Of a DNA stretch of 64,000 bases, positions 11,801 through 22,778 are shown piece by piece. Numbering within the stretch: position 1 is the stretch's first letter; each line of letters begins with the position of its first letter. Made by a program: the position numbers and the translations under genes. The notes under the pieces were generated by a model. The model saw only the letters and a list, made by a program, of their open reading frames with translations, was not told where the DNA came from and did not search any database. The stretch is from Hippasteria phrygiana (Eukaryota > Echinodermata > Asteroidea > Valvatida > Goniasteridae). The stretch covers positions 1,054,001-1,118,000 of the forward strand of contig JAZGUH010000484.1 in assembly GCA_037893225.1 (NCBI GenBank), in the 5' to 3' direction.

Positions 11801-14796
11801 TGGCAAAAAAAGAAGAGAAAAACGACGCTCGTTTTTAACCGTCGGGCGGATGATAGCCTTTAGTCAAGGCGCGTGTGGCTACCTGGACGCGTGACGTGCC
11901 CCGAATGCCAGGGCGCGCCACTCGTCTGGGTAGCCACGCGCGCCTTGACTAAAGGACTACAGTGCAGTTTTCCCACTGGAAATCGTTGGAAAACGATATA
12001 AATTTCCACTTTTCTTGACAACGACAGCACACGTGGTGCCATCATTTTACAGGATGATTGAGACTACTATTAACTTACAGTCTAGTAAGGTATTTCATAA
12101 AAATTTAGTAAACAAAAAATTGGAGGATTACCAATCGTGTACACTACATTTAAAGTATACAACATTTGCTTTTGTAGTAATTTTCAGAAATACATAGATT
12201 TTGGGGTTAGTATTTCATAGCAAATACTTTAACACTGACCTGTTTCAAGTTTTGTGTGCATAGATGCTGGAAAAACAGAAAACGGAGGGAAAAAATTGCT
12301 GTTCTTGTAGTCTGGTTCTTTGACCCTTCTTCAGACAAAACAGAGCAATTTATAGACGTCAGGGAATTATCAGGCCGGGAAACTAGACTATTTCCAATGA
12401 TAGTTGGCCGACAATCACTGGAAATTGATACAAAAATTCCACTTTTCTTGGAAATGACAGCACACCAGGTGCCATGATTTGGGATGCTTGAGACTATTAT
12501 TTACTTAGTCAAGTAAGGTATAATAATTTGGTAGTTTGGTTTTTTGTTTGCAAATGTTGTATCTTACCTTTAAAAAGTTGCATTTTCTAGATAAAGAAGA
12601 CCACATTTTTGTGGGCTTATCTGACTTTTTTGGGGAGGGGGGTGGGCTAAATCCTCCACCATTTGTAGAATTTGTCATTTTGTAGTACAAATGTATTACA
12701 TGATTATTTGCCTTGTGATCTTTTTGTTTTTGGCGTATGTATGATGCGTAAAAGTGGCAGAGCCGTATTTTGTTCATCTTTTCTTGTAGTTCAAGCCAGT
12801 GTGCCCAATCTGCAGTACAACTTATGGCAAGTTACAAGGCGACCAGCCAGATGGCATCATGAAGTACACTACCAGTTCTGATGATCTGCCAGGGCACCCA
12901 GGCTGTGGAACCATTATCATCAACTACAAGTTTCCAGATGGAGTTCAAAGTGTAATCAAATAACCAAATTAAAACATCAAAAATAATTCTTAAGTCGGGA
13001 TTTTGAATATTTAATTAAATGTACTCCAAATACTATGATTTATCTCCTATCTAAAAATACTAACCTTATTATCATCAGTGTTGCAGTATAGTCTAGTCAA
13101 TGCCTGGGTCTACAGTGGTTAAACAAGTACCAAGTGGTACAGCCCACGGCGGGTATACATGTTAAAACTTCACTGGTCCACGAACCATACAACCGCGAAT
13201 TTTGCAATGCAATGGGGCGTGATCTAATATGCAGATTTAGACGTTCATTAGATGCATGCGCATCAGTGTTAACAAAAACACCATTCCCAACTGATTTGCA
13301 TAGCCGTGATACACACGGGGCATGGAAACATATACACCCGAGTAAACTGTCCACCCATCCACCATCCAACCAAAATTACGGCACAAAGGGTCGTGGTTAA
13401 CTAAGGTGCGCGATTAACTCACAAACCGGTCAATGGGAGACTTTTGAGACATGTGGTGGCAGTCCCGCTTTTGCATTGAGCAAGTTCGAGCTACGACCAT
13501 TTGTCGACCACTGGTCGACTTTGCCTGGTATCTAATATGTATTTCGTGTACAGTTACCGTGGAAATCGACGAGTGGTTGACAAATAGTCGGCACTCGAAT
13601 TTGCTCATTGTTCTCGGCAGTCACTAGCGTCTGTCGTTTTGTGTATTTAATGCTAGTACCTTTGACTTAATTCACACAGGCTGAACATCCAAATCCAGGA
13701 GTACCATACCAAGGAACCAGTCGCCAGGCATACTTTCCAAACAGCAAGGAGGGTCAAGAAATACTGAAACTGCTGCAGAAGGCTTTCGATGCCCGTCTCC
13801 TGTTTACTATTGGCCAATCAGTCACCACTGGAGCAGACAACGTGGTCGTGTGGAACGACGTTCACCACAAGACCAGAAAGACAGGCGGGGCCGAGAGGTA
13901 AGTTTATGTCTGCCATGATATATAATGTACAGTTGTATTGGTGAAGGGAAGCAGACATCACACAGTATTATAACAAATTTCTATACATGCATTTGAGAAA
14001 AAAAATGAATCAAATTGTTTTGGTTGAATTTATATTGAAAATAACTTTCTTTCTTTGGGCCAAGTTTTAAGCTTTGTTTTTTTTTATTATTGTGGTTGTC
14101 ATTATCTAACAACTATAGTCAAAGTAAGAGTTTGTGAAATTGATGAGAAAATTGTTTTCTCTTTAGAGCAAACTTTATCCATTTGAACAAAATTCAGATG
14201 GTCAAAGGAAACTTGATTGGGTTGGGACTTGAACCAGGGACCTCCTGACTTCTATTCCAGTGCTCTGCCAATCTAGCTGTTCTTGCAGATTCTTTACATT
14301 TTTGCCACGGCGGCATGAAATGCGCCGTGGTCTACTGCTGCTTATGCTGGGTGGACAGTTTCCATGCCCCGCGTGTATCACGGCTATGCAAGTCAGTTGG
14401 GAATGTTGTTTTTGTTAACACTGATGCGCATATTAGATCATGCCCCATTGCATTGCAAAATTCGCAGACCAGTGAAGTTTTAACTCGTATACCCGCCGTG
14501 GGCTGTACCACATGGTACTTGTTTGTTGGGGAAAGGAGGAGGAGGGTTGCTGGCCAGTAGCTATAGCTATAACTACCTGTGGTAGCAGATCAGAAGACCA
14601 CTGATTATTTTCCTCCAAACTCAACATGTTTATCAACTTTCTCTCCACGGGATTCTTCAGGCTTATAAGCTACAGCCATTTGAAGTTTATTAATATCAAT
14701 GTGTCTCTTGTGTTTATTGTTTTCAGGCATGGCTACCCAGATCCAAGCTACCTTCAGAGAGTTAGAGAGGAACTCCAAGTGAAAGGCATCAAGTAG
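2860..14796 (+). CDS. DTX3L-like E3 ubiquitin ligase with internal macrodomain (eight exons, 2073 aa)
   Basis: Exons, joined by GT-AG introns with matching phases: 2860-2950, 5012-5116, 5492-5565, 5762-9509, 9731-11484, 12790-12951, 13680-13897, 14727-14796; total 6222 nt. Domain order: N-terminal RRM/KH-like region encoded by exons 1-4; two KH-like repeats (about residues 534-671 and 860-996) resembling those of vertebrate DTX3L; macrodomain (about 1202-1396) with intact NAAN, GGVARAI and SGIFGIP loops; two cysteine-rich RING-like modules (about 1637-1733); a C3HC4 RING (about 1894-1932); and the deltex C-terminal domain to the end. Deltex proteins ubiquitinate proteins or ADP-ribose; the family acts in the DNA-damage and interferon response. 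Human DTX3L is 740 aa and lacks a macrodomain, which its partner PARP9 supplies. The C-terminal match ([31 protein letters not shown]) is unmistakable. The N-terminal exon 1 is the least certain part. Confidence 0.9.
3061..3240. repeat. Minisatellite, alternating ~32/30-bp units, intron 1 of the DTX3L-like gene
   Basis: About six copies of a unit built on cttgtgcagccaagcgaaa. Units alternate between endings aacaagagg and aacgagg, giving a higher-order pattern. The core gtgcagccaagcg also occurs in the dispersed repeat at 34300-34597, so the array probably grew from a copy of that element. The three-frame reading frames over it are repeat artefacts. Confidence 0.85.
4122..4513. repeat. Fold-back element enclosing a 20/23-bp minisatellite
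   Basis: The arms around 4122-4170 and 4467-4513 are inverted copies (ctggtggcagcagacata is shared). Between them, 4183-4440 holds about a dozen copies of two unit types: agttctgagcgtgtgcgcat (20 bp) and a 23 bp version with an extra gat. A related fold-back with the same arm start (caatgggagacttttgaga) lies at 13433-13640. Confidence 0.8.
4521..4948. mobile_element. Non-autonomous DNA transposon with TAGTCTGG ends and 9-bp target duplication (copy 1)
   Basis: The left end reads tagtctggttcccagacc; the right end reads ggtcaggaaaccagacta, an inverted match. It is flanked by gggtatgac (4512-4520) and gggtacgac (4949-4957), a 9 bp duplication with one mismatch. No coding capacity. A second, direct copy is at 55340-55748. 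A 9-bp duplication is typical of Mutator-like elements (8 bp would suggest hAT); the superfamily is inferred. Confidence 0.75.
5762..9509 (+). CDS. DTX3L-like exon 4: KH-like repeats and first part of macrodomain
   Basis: A 3748-nt exon opening after a tatatgacag acceptor and continuing in phase 0 from exon 3. The first ~90 residues complete an N-terminal fold. Then come long acidic, serine-rich linkers. Two KH-like modules of similar pattern follow: each begins VDPGVF, continues with a GVxF/GVEF strand, an (F)VNFY/FVDFY helix and VLIYG. A further short repeat near 8549-8760 contains LSSDS...HLRYS twice. The macrodomain starts near 9090 and has the ADP-ribose-contacting NAAN and GGVARAI segments. 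The exon breaks inside the macrodomain at ISSG, one base into a codon, and exon 5 restores the frame with GIFGIP. Confidence 0.9.
9731..11484 (+). CDS. DTX3L-like exon 5: end of macrodomain, RING-like modules, start of RING
   Basis: Begins after a cttttgcag acceptor with the macrodomain loop GIFGIP. A charged, low-complexity linker follows. At 10624-10750 the cysteines and histidine are spaced CVVC-x11-CEHxxC-x2-C-x9-CREC, a C3HC4 RING pattern. At 10780-10905 a second cluster has CDLC, CRDC, CINC and CQSC pairs. The main RING opens with CVIC at about 11394 and is cut by the intron after its first Zn half (CKHTFCSAC). The donor AAG|gtagag is in phase 0 and is completed by FKPVCPIC in exon 6. 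Confidence 0.9.
11700..12560. repeat. Tandem duplication of ~480 bp in intron 5
   Basis: Two diverged copies are joined near 12180. Shared phrases include ggggttagtat, cactgacctgtt, tccacttttcttg, gacagcacac and gagactattatttactta-type endings. Each copy was invaded by a different small element: a palindrome at 11857-11955 in the first, and a fragment of the TAGTCTGG family (gacgtcagggaattatcagg) near 12355 in the second. Confidence 0.65.
11857..11955. mobile_element. Short fold-back element (MITE-like)
   Basis: 27-bp inverted arms cctttagtcaaggcgcg.. and ..cgcgccttgactaaagg, with one internal mismatch and about 45 bases between them. No coding capacity. It sits in intron 5 of the DTX3L-like gene. 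Confidence 0.7.
12790..14796 (+). CDS. DTX3L-like exons 6-8: last RING cysteines and deltex C-terminal domain
   Basis: Exon 6 (12790-12951) supplies the last RING pair (CPIC) and the start of the deltex C-terminal domain. Exon 7 (13680-13897) holds the EHPNPG segment, the [12 protein letters not shown] strand and the WNDVHHKT segment. Exon 8 (14727-14796) ends with HGYPDPSYL and a lysine-rich tail before TAG. In characterised deltex proteins this domain binds NAD/ADP-ribose and helps join ubiquitin to it. The expected conserved segments are all present, so the ligase is probably functional. Confidence 0.9.
13120..13358 (+). repeat. Left member of an inverted repeat pair flanking exon 7
   Basis: Contains cccacggcgggtatac, gcaatgcaatggggcgtgat, gcgcatcagtgttaacaaa and gatacacacggggcatgg. 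The same sequence occurs in reverse complement at 14347-14525, on the other side of exon 7 (13680-13897). The two members are similar over most of their length, with a few indels. Confidence 0.8.
13433..13640. repeat. Fold-back element in intron 6
   Basis: Outer arms include ttgagcaagttcgagc and gcactcgaatttgctcat, and an inner arm pair is built on gtcgaccactggtcgac-like sequence. The left boundary caatgggagacttttgaga matches the arm of the fold-back at 4122, so the two are probably one family. Confidence 0.55.
14213..14292 (-). mobile_element. tRNA-like SINE head in intron 7
   Basis: On the minus strand an A-box-like tagattggcagagc and a B-box-like ggttcaagtcc are spaced as in a tRNA. The stems do not pair well enough for a functional tRNA, so I call it a SINE fragment. 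Confidence 0.55.
14347..14525 (-). repeat. Right member of an inverted repeat pair flanking exon 7
   Basis: Reverse-complement copy of 13120-13358, slightly shorter. A third, shorter inverted piece (gccacggcggcatg.. gcgccgtgg) adjoins it at about 14307-14330. Confidence 0.8.
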
Positions 14797-15726
14797 AATG
14801 TTGAACACTGGTAGAAGGGTTCAGGTGGTAGCGGCTGACCACATTTTGGATTGCCAACCCTACCACCCTTATGGTTTTCCTGGGACCAGATCTAAATAGA
14901 GGATAATTCTTCAACAGATTCCAGAGAAAATAATCCTAAATTTCAGACCTATTTTCCACTGTCAGTGAGACCAACTCACCTCCCCCAAATTTTAAACATT
15001 TATCCTGGAGAGAGCACAAGTTTGCTCTCTTCCCAATTTTATTGCTACAGACGTGATTTTTTTTTTCAGTGATAAGGACCCAACTTTTGGAAATCAAAAT
15101 CCTGAATCTCGATTTTCATTAATATAACTTAAGAAAATGACTTTAAAATGCTGTTGCGTATGCATATTAAAGGAACTCATTTTGTAAAATATATTGGAAT
15201 TTTTGACCATTTCTTTCTCAAAGCGATGCTTATTCATAAATCTCTTGAGGTGCAGTGTTTTTCATCAGGATCAGGAGTACAAGCCCGAATCGTTTTTTCT
15301 TGCCAAGAAAGTAATACATTTCAGAAAACTTAATTTTTTCTCATTTTTTTTCTTGAGATGGGGTAACCCATACTAATATCCTGGACCCAGAAAGATTTAC
15401 ATCTACAAAATGGAGTCTGCTGCCAATACATCCCCATGACTTTAGAGAATTCAAGGTTTTGTAGGTTTCACATATATTGTAAAATGGTCTCCTGATGACA
15501 AACGGCTAAATGAAATTATACCGAATTATCAAACCATTGACTTTGATGACCTACACAATTTCTTTAAAAGAAAAAAAATCTTGTCAATTTCAAAGCTTGT
15601 ATAAAGATATTCTGTCCGTGCATTCCCAAAAACAAATTCTTCTTTTTGAATTGGTAATTTTCCCACCAATACAAGAGTTGTTAACTTTTAGATACGATTT
15701 GAAGCTTTGCATGGTGGGTGCGATAT

Positions 15727-15888
15727 GAGAGAGACTGAGATTGCGGGTAACACCATGTGAAATAAATCTCTTCTAGGAAGAAGTGTGTAACTCCAAGTTA
15801 CACACTCACCCTGGTTCTTTTCAGAACCACACTTCTTCCTAGAAGAGATTTATTTCACATGGTGTTACCCGCAATCTCAGTCTCTCTC
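15727..15888. mobile_element. Perfect 61-bp inverted repeat (fold-back element) in the presumed 3' UTR
   Basis: The arms 15727-15787 and 15828-15888 are exact reverse complements around a 40 bp loop. Arm termini read gagagagactgagattgcg. The left arm contains aataaa. Perfect arms imply a recent insertion or ongoing homogenisation. Confidence 0.85.
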
Positions 15889-17116
15889 AATTGTTAACTT
15901 TTGAATAAGACAAAATCTTGAACAAATCTTTTTGTACACATGCTCCTGCGGTGTCATATGAATACATGTATAAGAGCACGGCCAGTATAGAGTACTGAAG
16001 TCTGACGTCAGTTGGCATGACAACTGGTTCCAAACAAAAGAAAATTTCGTCTGTCCCTTTGTTAACATCCAGTCATCCAAACATTGCATTGACGTCATCA
16101 CTTCGGTGCTCTATATCTAACGTGCATTAAAATTCTGATGCTGTACTATAGTTTGAAGGTTTTATTTTTGTTTATCTTTCTGAAAGAGTGCCTTATTGTG
16201 TAGTTACAAGATTGTAAATATTCAATGTCACCTTGATTATAAATACCATACTACATGTATATCTTGTTGAATTAGTTTGTCACAATTTGTCTTCAAGGAA
16301 GACTTTTCTTTTTCAAGTACAACATTTAGAATAATTATTGCAAGTAAATAAATTACACAATCTCTTTATATATATAAAAAATACAATTCTTGCCTTTTGT
16401 GAAATTAGATGCACTGACATGTAAATATTCGTAAAGCTGATGATTTTCTTGATATTTGAAGTGGCATATAACCATCTTACAAAAACAATGCATTTTGCAA
16501 GTTTTAAAGTTGGGCTACATGTATATTTGTGTGCCGTTTCCATGAACTTGGAGGCACTTTACCCATTTTCAGTTATGTGTTCCATTGTAAACAATGATTT
16601 GTGCATGCTACAGTTTTGTAAACATTCAGAACTAAAAAAAACAAGTGTTCTGTACAATAAGCCCTGGTAACATTCACATGTGCTGCAACTAAAGATGTTC
16701 TTCATCTGCGAAGGACGCAATTTGTGTTGTAAATGTACTTATTTGGTAGATCAATTGATACACGTTTTTATCAATACCAGTACAATTTAAAAGATCAAAT
16801 GTAGAAATCTTGTACGTTAAACTTGTTATTTTCTGGATTTGCTTTTACAATAGAGCTGAATTTTGCTGTACATTACAATTAGATTCAGAAACATCTGTAA
16901 AGACTTGAAGAACAAGAGAGGTCACAAGACAAGTTAAATTTTGATCTGAAATATGGAAATAAAATGTCAAATTTGGCAATTAGAAAAAAATAACCAAGTT
17001 GTACATTGTACATTCTTCCATGTCAGTATCATTTGTGGTTTGACAAATCTATTGAAGATTAGTAGTTTGCTATAACACAGGCAAAATCCTAAACATGGGG
17101 TCACTAAAGCTGTTAA

Positions 17117-17522
17117 CCCTGCGAGCTGCAAAGCCAAAAAAATCACACCGAGCTTCGGAGGTGCCCACACGGGGTCCACTTTTGATTTCGCGTATAAAAT
17201 ACATCCCCTACCACCCACCCTACCCCCACAGTACAGCCTTTGGTGCCTTTGGGCCAGCAGTAGGATGATTGATGATATTGTTGTGAGGGCAAAGTCAACA
17301 ACTGAATGGGTTTTTGTTTTTTTGGGGGCTGGAAGGCCAACTTTCCCAGGGTCGGCTGACCGCGACTGAACTCCTACATGAAAAGCGAGGATACCATCTC
17401 AAACAACAAGGTTCCCTTGAGGATTACGTGTAGTTTCAATGGAATTGGGCGAAAGCTTCATATAAAAATAAAGAAAAAGAAAAAAAGTGGACCCCGTGTG
17501 GGCCCCTTTGCAGCTCGCAGGG
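17117..17522. mobile_element. TTAA-flanked terminal-inverted-repeat element (piggyBac-like MITE)
   Basis: Ends ccctgcgagctgcaaag and ctttgcagctcgcaggg are inverted, and each end is directly flanked by TTAA. A sub-terminal inverted pair (cccacacggggtccac) follows. TTAA duplication is characteristic of piggyBac-type insertion. No transposase reading frame. Confidence 0.75.
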
Positions 17523-18372
17523 TTAAGGTGAAAACGGGGATATTTCCCCCCTCCATCCCTACCCACTAGCAATTAAAGATCTCCAAATACAAACAAACCG
17601 AAATACAGCTGCTTTCAACTTCCATTCAATATTCTTCTGGAAAGTCTGCTGTTTTCTTAGAATGATATCTGCAATAGCCCCAATTCAAATACAAATAACA
17701 CAGTTTTAGATACATGTACATCTTTGGATGTTAATACTAACCCTGCTAAATCCAACAATGGTAAAATGCTGTTTCATGTAGCAGTCAACACAAACTATGT
17801 TGTACTTGGTGTGTTGGATTGTTTTGTATTTAAGCGGGTGGAAGCAGACTTCTATTAATATTTCAGTTCGACTTTGTTGGATTTGGCAGGTCTCATACAA
17901 ACAAATACCTGTTGTATTTTGGATTCAGCAGGGTAGCTGCAAAATGCCAAGGCTGGTGTGTAGGTGGTACACTGCAGAATCCAAAAACTCTTCACTTGCA
18001 AAACAGTAAAACTAGCTTCTTTTGGTGATTACTGGAACAGTACATGATTATTTTGTCCTTAACTTTGTCGCAGGAAGCTATACATGTAATCACCCCAGGA
18101 AGGTAGTTTTACTACATATGTATACATCACTCTGTTCACACAAACAGTCAATATTTGTATACTACAGCTCATGATGAAATGGTGGCGTATGATCTCGTGT
18201 TGCTTTAAAATTACTCAAGAAAGTATTCAGTTTAGAATCAAGACTATTCCTTCAGATTAAACAAACTACATGTATCATTAAAATCTACTACAAACCCTGG
18301 GCACTCTGGCATTGAAATTAATATTATTACAAACATTCCTATCAATTGTTTCCATTACGATGGGTTCAAGGC

Positions 18373-21300
18373 CTAGTCCTGATCCACTACATTTTCAACA
18401 AGGTCTTCTGTTACTTCATCGGAATTTACATTCTGCATGATCTCCTTGTGACAAAGGGGACAAGTGTCTTGGACGTAGAGCCATTTTCGGAGGCACAGCG
18501 CATGGAACAGATGTTCACAGGGTGTGACCCTTGCAGTGTTGAGATCCTGGTAGCAAATGGCGCAGACGTCGTCGTGCTGCCGCAATTGGTACATTGTTGC
18601 AACCGGGAGACTGTTGATCTTGTGCACCGCCATGCATCGATTCTGAAACTTCTTCCAGCCGTTCTTGCCTAGTTGGAAGATGTTAAAGTAGGCATGGATG
18701 CAGATCATAATGGCACGGATGACTCCGCCCGACTCGAAGAATAGAATCCACACACCATTGCCAAAGAGGAAAATCCCAAATACGAACTCGATGGTGCTTC
18801 CGGTGGCCTTGATGTAGTAGACATAATCGTCCAGATTCTCCCAGAAAACGTCTCTGTATGTGTCAATGAGAAACAGCGTGTAGATGATGAGAGTGACGGT
18901 CACTTTGATGATCAGCTCCAAGCAGAAGGCGGTCACCGCTAGCAACCAGGTCCCCATGGAGACGGAAGTCCACAAGTAGCTGATGACTGTGACAGGGATG
19001 GCAATGAGTATGAGAGACATGCTGAGTGCCCGGGCATGTTTCCATATGGATGCGTTGTGAGATGTGCTCAATGCCATCATGACTTGGTTCAGCATGTTGT
19101 GGATGAAGTGCAACAAGGCTGTGATGAGCAGGATGAAATTGCGAAAAAGGCGGATGAGGCGTTTGATTGGCTCCAGCCCCGGCAGTCCCGTCTGAAGGGA
19201 AAGGATGAAAAACAGTATGGCAGTGACTGTGCCGATGTGGGCAACATCGTCCGACTCTCCACCCATGAGTCTATCAGCGTATTTGCCAAGATAGTATGAC
19301 AGGTATGACACAATGGCCGTTAGCCCAAGGACAGCAAGGGTCGAATCACAACCATGGGTTGCCAACTCGAGCACCGCCATCCAGGCAACGTTGTTATCTG
19401 GGCTCACCCCAAGGGCTTGACTACCATTCGTTACTACCATATTGCTTCCCATTAATCCCGGCAGCGCGGCGTTGGACGTAAAGGCTAAGAGGATTTGTGC
19501 CACATGTATGGTAAAACGCAATAACCAAAAGCTTCGTAAAACATTTGGTACTTGAAATTCGACCCATGCGTTCTCAAGAAGAGAACTGAACCCAAAGTTC
19601 CTTAGCATGAAGCGATAAGTTCTGTACAAAAGAGGCACATGCAGAACGCCCCAGGCAATATTGGACACGCATATCACAGCCACTTCCAGGGAGGGGATAA
19701 GGATGGACAGAGCTTGAAGCGTGACAAGGGTGGCATAGGATGGAGCATCTGCACTGTAGTACATGAGGCTCAATCGGATGATGATTGGTGAGATGAAATA
19801 GGTGCAGACTGCCAGCCAGACGTTGAGTGTGAAACGGTCTGGGAGTAGGGTGATGCAGGCGACATAGGAGAAGGCATAAAACATATGCACCAGGACGTAG
19901 AGCACAAACTCCATGCTAAATAGGATCTGAACTGGAGTGACCGCTGAACCGGACGTTTCCTGTCTGCTCAGCCCTGAAATCAGGACATCCCAGTCAGATA
20001 CGTCCCTGTCGCGGTTAACCTTCTCTAGCATGATGCTGTTCCACCAGAGGGAGCTGGCTAAGGTGCCGACACACAGAAGCAGGATGTAGATTTTGAGGAG
20101 CGTCTTGGTAGTAAGACAAAACATTGCGGCGGCAATGAAGAGACCTAAGCAAAGAGGCAGACAGTGAGAAAAATACAATTCTCAACTTCTCATGACTATA
20201 TTGTAACTGTATGGTGCATAATTTCACTCTCATCTCACAAATCAATAGTCAAATTAGTATACAAATACAAGTGATAGTCATTGAAAAAGCATCAGTTGCA
20301 TATTGTTTTTAGACTTTGTTTGGTGTAAAGCTTTCACTCACGTACGTGTGCAACTTGGTCAATTGATTATTAGAATGATCATATTATTGTTACTGGCATG
20401 GTATAAATTACTATTAACCCTAACAGCCCAAGGCTTTTTACTAGAATCCTTCCATAACCACACAAACTCCAACACTGTGTAGTAAACCAATGGCACATTC
20501 TTTGTACTTAGACAAAATCAGGGCATCAAGTCCCATGCAAAGTGATGGTGCCAAGGCTCTACAGTACCCAATCACACAAAATTCAACACAAATGGGGTGT
20601 TTGATTTTGGCAGGTTAGGGATGGTTAGGGTTAAGATGTGCTAAAAATTTCACTAATATGTTATGACAAGTTTTTATTGATTGTCAGTACTCGTGAATAC
20701 AACTAATATCTAACCTACATGTAGGTTACCTACATGTAGGTTACATCTAACCTACATAATCTCCCATTATGTGACTTAGCTTCTGAAATTTTTTTTTTCT
20801 TTCTTCTACTTTGAACCTAAGATTTATGGCCAGTTCTAAGAATTCTTGTTCTCGGTCTTGTTTACTATATTTATCTTTGTTTCATTTCGCCAGCAGTATG
20901 TACATTGTTTCTTACCAGATTACGTATGCGTTTAATGTCATGTCAATGTAATCAATTTGTTTGTCACATGTCAATTTCGTCATTCTGTACACCTGTCTGT
21001 CTGTTTGTCTGTTGTGTCTGTCCGATTTGTATGTCTCATCATTTCACTCAGTATTTCTTTAATTAGTTATTATTTAAAGGCATCTCTATACAAGCTTCGG
21101 CTTCCAGAATATGCCTCCATACAAATGTATATATGTGCCGGCAATTGTATTATTTCCTTCACTTGTATATTGTAATTTCTTGTATATTTCAATTGTCCTG
21201 TGCAGAATGGAAATAAATGTGAACTGAACTGAACCGAACATGTACTGTAAATAATTACACTAATGCCGACGAAGAAGCATTGCTCAATTAGCACAATGTA

Positions 21301-22344
21301 TCAGTGTTGTAGTCGAGACCCCGAAGTCCGAGACCGAGACCAAGACCGAGACCTGATGGTCCGAGACCGAGACCAAGACCGAGACCGAGACCGAGACCTG
21401 GAAGACCGAGACCGAGACCGAGACCTGGAAGACCGAGACCGAGACCGAGACCTGGAAGACCGAGACCGAGACCGAGACCTAATGGCCCGAGACCGAGACC
21501 TCGAGACCTTGTATGTCATTTACATAATAAAAGAAAAAAACAATGTCCAGCTGTAGAAACGACCGAGATGGCTTTACGCGGTATAGAGTACACGCCGCTG
21601 ATCGTAATACATGTACACGTAGTTCGTGTATTTGAGCATGTCGTTCCCAACTTCCCATACATGAAGCTAATGCACTACATGTACGTTTGGGCACGCGTAC
21701 ACGGCAAAGAAACGAGGTTGTCATCATGTCATGTACTGCACGTTTATAAATCTTTAGTCAAGTAGAGCGTACTGTAATCGATTCTGCACATGTGCTGTTT
21801 GTATAAAATATTGGTGGTCTCGATACCGAGACCAGCAAAATACCGAGACCACGGGGTACCGAGACCGAGACCGAGACCACAGGGTACCGAGACCGAGACC
21901 GAGACCAGGAAAAACTGGTCTCGAGACCGAGACCGGTCTCGAGACCTACAACACTGCAATGTATACATGTACTCTGTTAACCAAAGGAAAGATAAATACA
22001 TGTAGCAGTCTAGTACATGTACCGGTACTTATAAATGTTTTCATACTCAAATTCATTTTTCTGTCTTGAAAAGATAACTATATATGCTCAAACCAACACT
22101 GCAAAAATAGTCCAACAAAATTCCATAGAGGTTGTCTACTTAAGAGCTTAAAAAGCTTGGCACCTAAATCTAAAAACAGATTCTTACCAATGACCAAAAT
22201 AGTCACACACCCCACTGGGTGGTCCGCTCCAAACTGCCCCATGTCGATTCGTAGGTTCAGGATCGCATCGATGAGGAACAACGAAGGCACTCGCAGGGCA
22301 ATGCTGAGTACAGTCCGCACCTTCCTCCCCAGTTTAAACATCAT
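18373..22344 (-). CDS. RNF139 (TRC8)-like multi-pass ER membrane E3 ligase
   Basis: Two exons on the minus strand: 22344-22188 and 20144-18373, with donor ATTG|gtaaga and acceptor gcttag|GTCTC. They join within a glycine codon and give 642 residues (human RNF139 is 664). Start chosen at the methionine before FKLGRKVRT because the following [14 protein letters not shown] aligns with the family N-terminus; an upstream methionine 16 codons earlier is possible. Many hydrophobic segments fill the first 500 residues. The segment [19 protein letters not shown] and CIHAYFNIF, then a RING-H2 ([17 protein letters not shown]) and an acidic tail, match RNF139. In mammals this protein is an ER ligase acting on HMG-CoA reductase and ER-associated degradation. 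Intron 1 holds a LINE 3' end and CGAGAC arrays. Divergently paired with the RNF145-like gene. Confidence 0.9.
20418..20630. mobile_element. Possible TTAA-flanked small element
   Basis: CCCTAAC and GTTAGGG ends, each bordered by TTAA, 213 bp apart, in intron 1 of the RNF139-like gene. The inverted ends are only 7 bp, so this is tentative. Confidence 0.35.
20850..21240 (+). mobile_element. 3' end of a non-LTR retrotransposon
   Basis: T-rich, non-coding sequence ending in gaaataaatgtgaactgaac with a short gaact/gaacc tandem tail. This is typical of LINE 3' untranslated ends that finish in short tandem repeats. No protein-coding remnant is visible. Confidence 0.4.
21313..21510. repeat. Simple repeat (CGAGAC)n, first block
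   Basis: Nearly pure gaccgagacc hexamer array with interruptions such as ctggaa, forming a higher-order unit of about 30 bp. Both strands stay open, giving spurious Arg-Asp and Ser-Arg reading frames. It lies in intron 1 of the RNF139-like gene. Confidence 0.85.
21815..21952. repeat. Simple repeat (CGAGAC)n, second block
   Basis: Same hexamer as the block at 21313, in the same orientation, with variant units accacggggtaccgagacc. Its right edge has a palindromic stretch ctggtctcgagaccgag. Confidence 0.8.
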
Positions 22345-22778
22345 TTTGTCGTACGGGTATTGAAGAAGATAGTACAGGAGACAATGCATCATAACTAAGC
22401 AGGAATTAGGGGAACTAAGCCCATACTGGAACTATATATGCACGCAGATGTAAACAAACCTACCAACAAAAAGAAAAAGAAATGCACAGCACATTTAAAC
22501 GACTCAATGTAAGAAACAAAATACATTTTTAGAAGAGAACATGAAAAGATTGTTAGGCCTACTGGGTTTTGCACATATTCAGGCATGTCTGGCATGAGGA
22601 GTATTGAACATTTTTAAAACATGCAAAAATCATCACTGAATTTGGCCTATCACATTGTCCATTTTTTTTCTTCAAACTGCGAACAGGTCAAAGATTACAT
22701 ATGGTTTGAAAAAAGCGGAGGTAAGATCATATAGGATGCTACACTACTTCCAAGAAAATATTTATTGACCTACATGTA

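Larger units (their letters stand above)
14797..18372. other. 3' region between the convergent DTX3L-like and RNF139-like genes
   Basis: No further coding exon seen. Possible polyadenylation signals on the plus strand are AATAAA at about 15759, 16347 and 16958. The interval also holds the inverted repeat at 15727-15888 and the TTAA-flanked element at 17117-17522. The RNF139-like gene ends at 18373 on the opposite strand, so the two genes converge here. Confidence 0.5.

Noticed and set aside
21263..21556. Arg-Asp and Ser-Arg repeat proteins (RS-domain-like) on the two strands
   Set aside because: Products of the CGAGAC simple repeat. Both strands open, no flanking conserved sequence.
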